Positions 61,757 to 64,000 of a stretch of 64,000 bases of DNA are shown piece by piece. This DNA comes from CAVXSP01 sp963764505. Its GTDB lineage: Bacteria > Acidobacteriota > Vicinamibacteria > Vicinamibacterales > SCN-69-37. Position 1 is the first letter of the stretch, and the number at the start of each line of letters is the position of its first letter. A program made the position numbers and the translations under genes. Under the pieces are notes generated by a model. It did not search any database. It saw only the letters and a program-made list of their open reading frames with translations, and had not been told where the DNA came from. The stretch spans positions 3,720,001-3,784,000 of the forward strand of contig CAVXSP010000001.1 in NCBI GenBank assembly GCA_963764505.1, read 5' to 3'.

Positions 61757-63307
61757 TCACTGGCGCTCGACCATCCGGGAGTCGGTCCCGGCTTCGGCCA
61801 GGTCCACGCCCGGCTCCGGCACGGAATCCGGGCTGCCGGTGTGTTCGGCGACGGCCGCATACCAGCCCGAAAAACCGCCTTGGACGTAGCAACCGGCCCC
61901 GAACTCCACATAGCAGCTTCCCGCCTCGTTCCACTCGCAGGCGTCGGCGCCGGCGCTCGCACAGTAGTGAACGCAGTCGGACGCGGTTGCCTGAAAGACC
62001 GGCGGCCATTCGACGTAGTTCGTGCACCCGCGAACCGCCGCATCGCCCGTCATCGCCGCAAAGCTGGTGCTCGTGTGGCCTCCCGTCCCGCCCGTCTCGC
62101 CTCCATCGTCATCTCCCCCGCTGCCGGCACCTGAGCCGCTCCCGTCGTCTCCACCGGTGGTGCCTTCGCCGCTTCCACCGGTGGTTCCGGCAGGCGGCAC
62201 GCGCAGGAACTCCTCCATGGCCTGGTGGATCCGGTCGTAGAGCCTCGAGCCGTACAGATTCCAGGAGTCGGTCTCCTCGAGGTGCACGGGTCCGTCGTTC
62301 ACGTCGAGCTTGATTCCCCACGGCAAGTCCTGGCTCCACGTCGGCACGATCGTGTCGTTGGGCTCGCAAAGGCCGTACAACGCGGAATACCAGGGTTCGG
62401 AGACGTTGCGGCACCACTCGTAGTCCATCGCAGAGAGATTCCAGGAGGCGTCGAGGAGCGTATATCCCAGGTCCTGCGAGTCCGAGTCCCCCGGATCGGC
62501 GGTGAGGAGAATCGTCCATGCCAGCCCGTCCATTCCGATGGCAACGGCGTCCCTCAGCGGCACGATCCAGTCCGCATCCTCGCCGAACGCGGCACGAAGC
62601 CATCCACCGGAGGGCCAGTTGTGCGCTTCCGACACGATGCCGATCCGCGTCGCGGTCGCCTGCTCCTGCAGAAGATGCGTCGTCGAGTTCACGTTCTGGA
62701 GGAACGCAGAGCCTGGGAGCATCTCGCCGCCTACGGCCCCGGCCACCGGTATGACTCGGGTCAAGAGGGTCGCCATCGCGTAGTCCGCGAGCGTGGCGGT
62801 CACCGTCGCGTTGTCGACGAGCCCCGCCCAGATCCCCAGCCAGTTGCAGCCGCCCGGACACGCGCTGACCGCACCGAACACGCGGTAGATGGACTCGACC
62901 AGCTCCGCGCCATCCTGCGCGGCGAAGTAGGCGTTGGCGACGAGCGGAGCTCCCCGATTCGGCGTGCCGACCGTCAGCACGCCTCCGAACGGTCGGCTGC
63001 CGCCCCAGACCCGCGCGACCATTCCGCCGTTGCTGTGACCAATCGCTATCGTCGATCCCGGCAGGTTTCCGAACGACGCCGCCACCTGTGAACTCTGCGC
63101 CTCGAACGAATCGAACGAGTCGGTGTCACGTCGAAAGACGTCGACGGCAAAGTCACTCGAAAGGCGCTGCGCCGTGGCATTCCAGGTCGAGGCGTTCGAC
63201 GCGATGCCGTGAATCAACACCGTCGGCGTGTTCTGGGCCTCCGCCGTGACCACCGCCACCAGCACGCCGCATATCGCGCAACCGATTCGCAGTCCGATTC
63301 GTCGCAT
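61757..63307 (-). CDS. Secreted alpha/beta-hydrolase (lipase-like) with Cys-rich C-terminal domain
   Basis: 516 residues from ATG 63307. Signal peptide 1-24 (VLVAVVTAEAQ). Alpha/beta-hydrolase: LIHGIASN (oxyanion region) and nucleophile Ser92 in GHSNGG; the Asp and His are not certain. A 37-residue Gly/Thr/Asp-rich linker (about 374-410) joins a tail with six cysteines (428, 445, 449, 457, 465, 473; DCVHYCASAGADAC, GSCYVEFGAGC, GFSGWY). The tail looks like a PAN/Apple-like disulfide module. Its start overlaps the stop of the upstream gene (TGATG). Lipid, ester or adhesion substrate unknown. Confidence 0.8.
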   Translation of the reverse strand: MRRIGLRIGCAICGVLVAVVTAEAQNTPTVLIHGIASNASTWNATAQRLSSDFAVDVFRRDTDSFDSFEAQSSQVAASFGNLPGSTIAIGHSNGGMVARVWGGSRPFGGVLTVGTPNRGAPLVANAYFAAQDGAELVESIYRVFGAVSACPGGCNWLGIWAGLVDNATVTATLADYAMATLLTRVIPVAGAVGGEMLPGSAFLQNVNSTTHLLQEQATATRIGIVSEAHNWPSGGWLRAAFGEDADWIVPLRDAVAIGMDGLAWTILLTADPGDSDSQDLGYTLLDASWNLSAMDYEWCRNVSEPWYSALYGLCEPNDTIVPTWSQDLPWGIKLDVNDGPVHLEETDSWNLYGSRLYDRIHQAMEEFLRVPPAGTTGGSGEGTTGGDDGSGSGAGSGGDDDGGETGGTGGHTSTSFAAMTGDAAVRGCTNYVEWPPVFQATASDCVHYCASAGADACEWNEAGSCYVEFGAGCYVQGGFSGWYAAVAEHTGSPDSVPEPGVDLAEAGTDSRMVERQ

Positions 63308-64000
63308 CAACGACCTCCTCGCTGCTCGAAGCGAACGTTGGTGAACGAGATATCCGTGACGCGGCGCTCCTGCTCGGCTCCGGGCAGGGCCGCTTCGACA
63401 TGCACGGCTCGTCGAACGAACGATCCCTCCGTTCCCGCCGCGTACGAGAACGTCGTATGAGTGACGAGCGCTCCGCCTCGCACCACGTTCATCTCGACGG
63501 GGATGGCAGACGACGGGTCCACGAGCACCTCCCGCATGACCTCGCCATCGGTCCGGACGAAGCAATCTCTCCCCTCGTAACGACCTGCCGCCCTGCCGAA
63601 CTCGCGCACCAGGGCGGCCGCCCGCTGTTCACGGCCACTGGCCGCCAGGATGACGCTGCCAATCCATTCCGCCCCATCTTTCGCGGAGGCCCTGACCGGA
63701 CGCTGCATCCGGCGCAAACGCTGGTAGGTCGGACGGTCCTCCAGCGCCATACCCAACGCCCTCTGGACGTCGTCGGCGCTGGCGAGCTGGAGCTCACGCC
63801 CGCTTCGATCGAAGAACCGCGCGGACCCGCCGGACGCGTCGAACTGGACCGTCGCAACCGACGGACCGGATCTGTGGACTTGCGTCGTTCCCTGATCCGT
63901 TCGCACTTCGAGACCATCCCGCGCCACGAGCGTGAACGTCGTCTTCCAGCCGGTCGCCTGTCGGGACCGCTGCCACCGAAACGTGGCGGTCTCGGGACCA
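63307..64000 (-). CDS. Unknown protein, 5' end beyond the window (first visible gene of the pilin operon)
   Basis: The reverse frame is open from 64000 to the TGA at 63307 (231 codons), so the N-terminus is outside the window; an internal GTG at 63927 should not be taken as the start. The visible part is soluble beta/helix, with GPETATFRWQRSRQATGWKT, RFFDRSGRELQLAS, RRMQRPVRASAKDG and DCFVRTDGEVMREV. It has one Cys and no membrane segment here. No family recognised. Its stop overlaps the lipase start by one base. Confidence 0.6.
   Translation of the reverse strand, partial: GPETATFRWQRSRQATGWKTTFTLVARDGLEVRTDQGTTQVHRSGPSVATVQFDASGGSARFFDRSGRELQLASADDVQRALGMALEDRPTYQRLRRMQRPVRASAKDGAEWIGSVILAASGREQRAAALVREFGRAAGRYEGRDCFVRTDGEVMREVLVDPSSAIPVEMNVVRGGALVTHTTFSYAAGTEGSFVRRAVHVEAALPGAEQERRVTDISFTNVRFEQRGGR

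Noticed and set aside
63307..63927. The GTG at 63927 as the start of the last gene
   Set aside because: The frame stays open through to the window edge with protein-like sequence, so this is an internal codon.

Overview
This very GC-rich, gene-dense window most likely comes from a Vicinamibacteria-type Acidobacteriota chromosome. The strongest hints are three adjacent secreted proteins of the VWFA-related type that is expanded in Acidobacteria (11.5-16.7 kb), frequent GTG/TTG starts, and a full Gram-negative envelope gene set (Omp85-like, OmpA-like, lipoproteins, Tat, minor pilins). The phylum is inferred from gene content only. I see no rRNA, CRISPR array or intact mobile element.

Layout. 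0-0.8 kb: end of a two-domain PRC-barrel gene that runs off the left edge. 1-6.4 kb: central sugar metabolism, with gnd, zwf, tal and pgi (6-phosphogluconate dehydrogenase, glucose-6-P dehydrogenase, transaldolase, glucose-6-P isomerase). 6.4-7.2 kb: a decayed tyrosine-recombinase remnant abutting the 3' end of tRNA-Cys, then tRNA-Gly. 7.4-11.5 kb: envelope and hypothetical genes (Omp85-like barrel, lipoprotein, secreted protein, SRPBCC protein). 11.5-17.4 kb: three VWFA-related proteins and a PAP2 phosphatase. 17.4-23.1 kb: dut, a Tat-exported glycosylasparaginase-like enzyme, alpha-glucan phosphorylase, a zinc-ribbon protein and an M24 peptidase. 23.2-29.6 kb: a two-PDZ Do-type protease, a CYTH protein, a nucleotidyltransferase/sugar-kinase pair resembling MurU/AmgK, a TIM-barrel protein and asnS.

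29.7-41.3 kb is the translation and RNA-processing core: rimO, then the rimP-nusA-infB-DUF503-rbfA-nrnA-truB cluster, rpsO and pnp. A well-formed promoter plus intrinsic terminator lies directly ahead of rimP, so the cluster is probably attenuated. 41.3-50.5 kb: a cupredoxin-like protein, an M48 protease, smc, an S41 protease and a Tat locus with tatA and two tandem tatC genes. 50.7-56.2 kb: an OmpA-family protein, a HEAT-like protein, proS and aroB.

56.2-64 kb is the most distinctive region. It is one leftward, translationally coupled run of at least nine genes: an unknown protein cut by the right edge, a secreted lipase-like hydrolase with a cysteine-rich tail, a DsbA-like thioredoxin, a PQQ-type beta-propeller, a lipoprotein, PilV-, PilW- (one frameshift) and PilX-like minor pilins, and a coiled-coil protein. 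I suggest it makes a pilus- or pseudopilus-linked surface complex whose disulfide-rich cargo is folded by its own oxidoreductase. Two dispersed repeat families (a 23-26 nt GCGGTTTCGGGAATCGTGTC motif and GGGCTNTGGGCT runs) lie just after stop codons.
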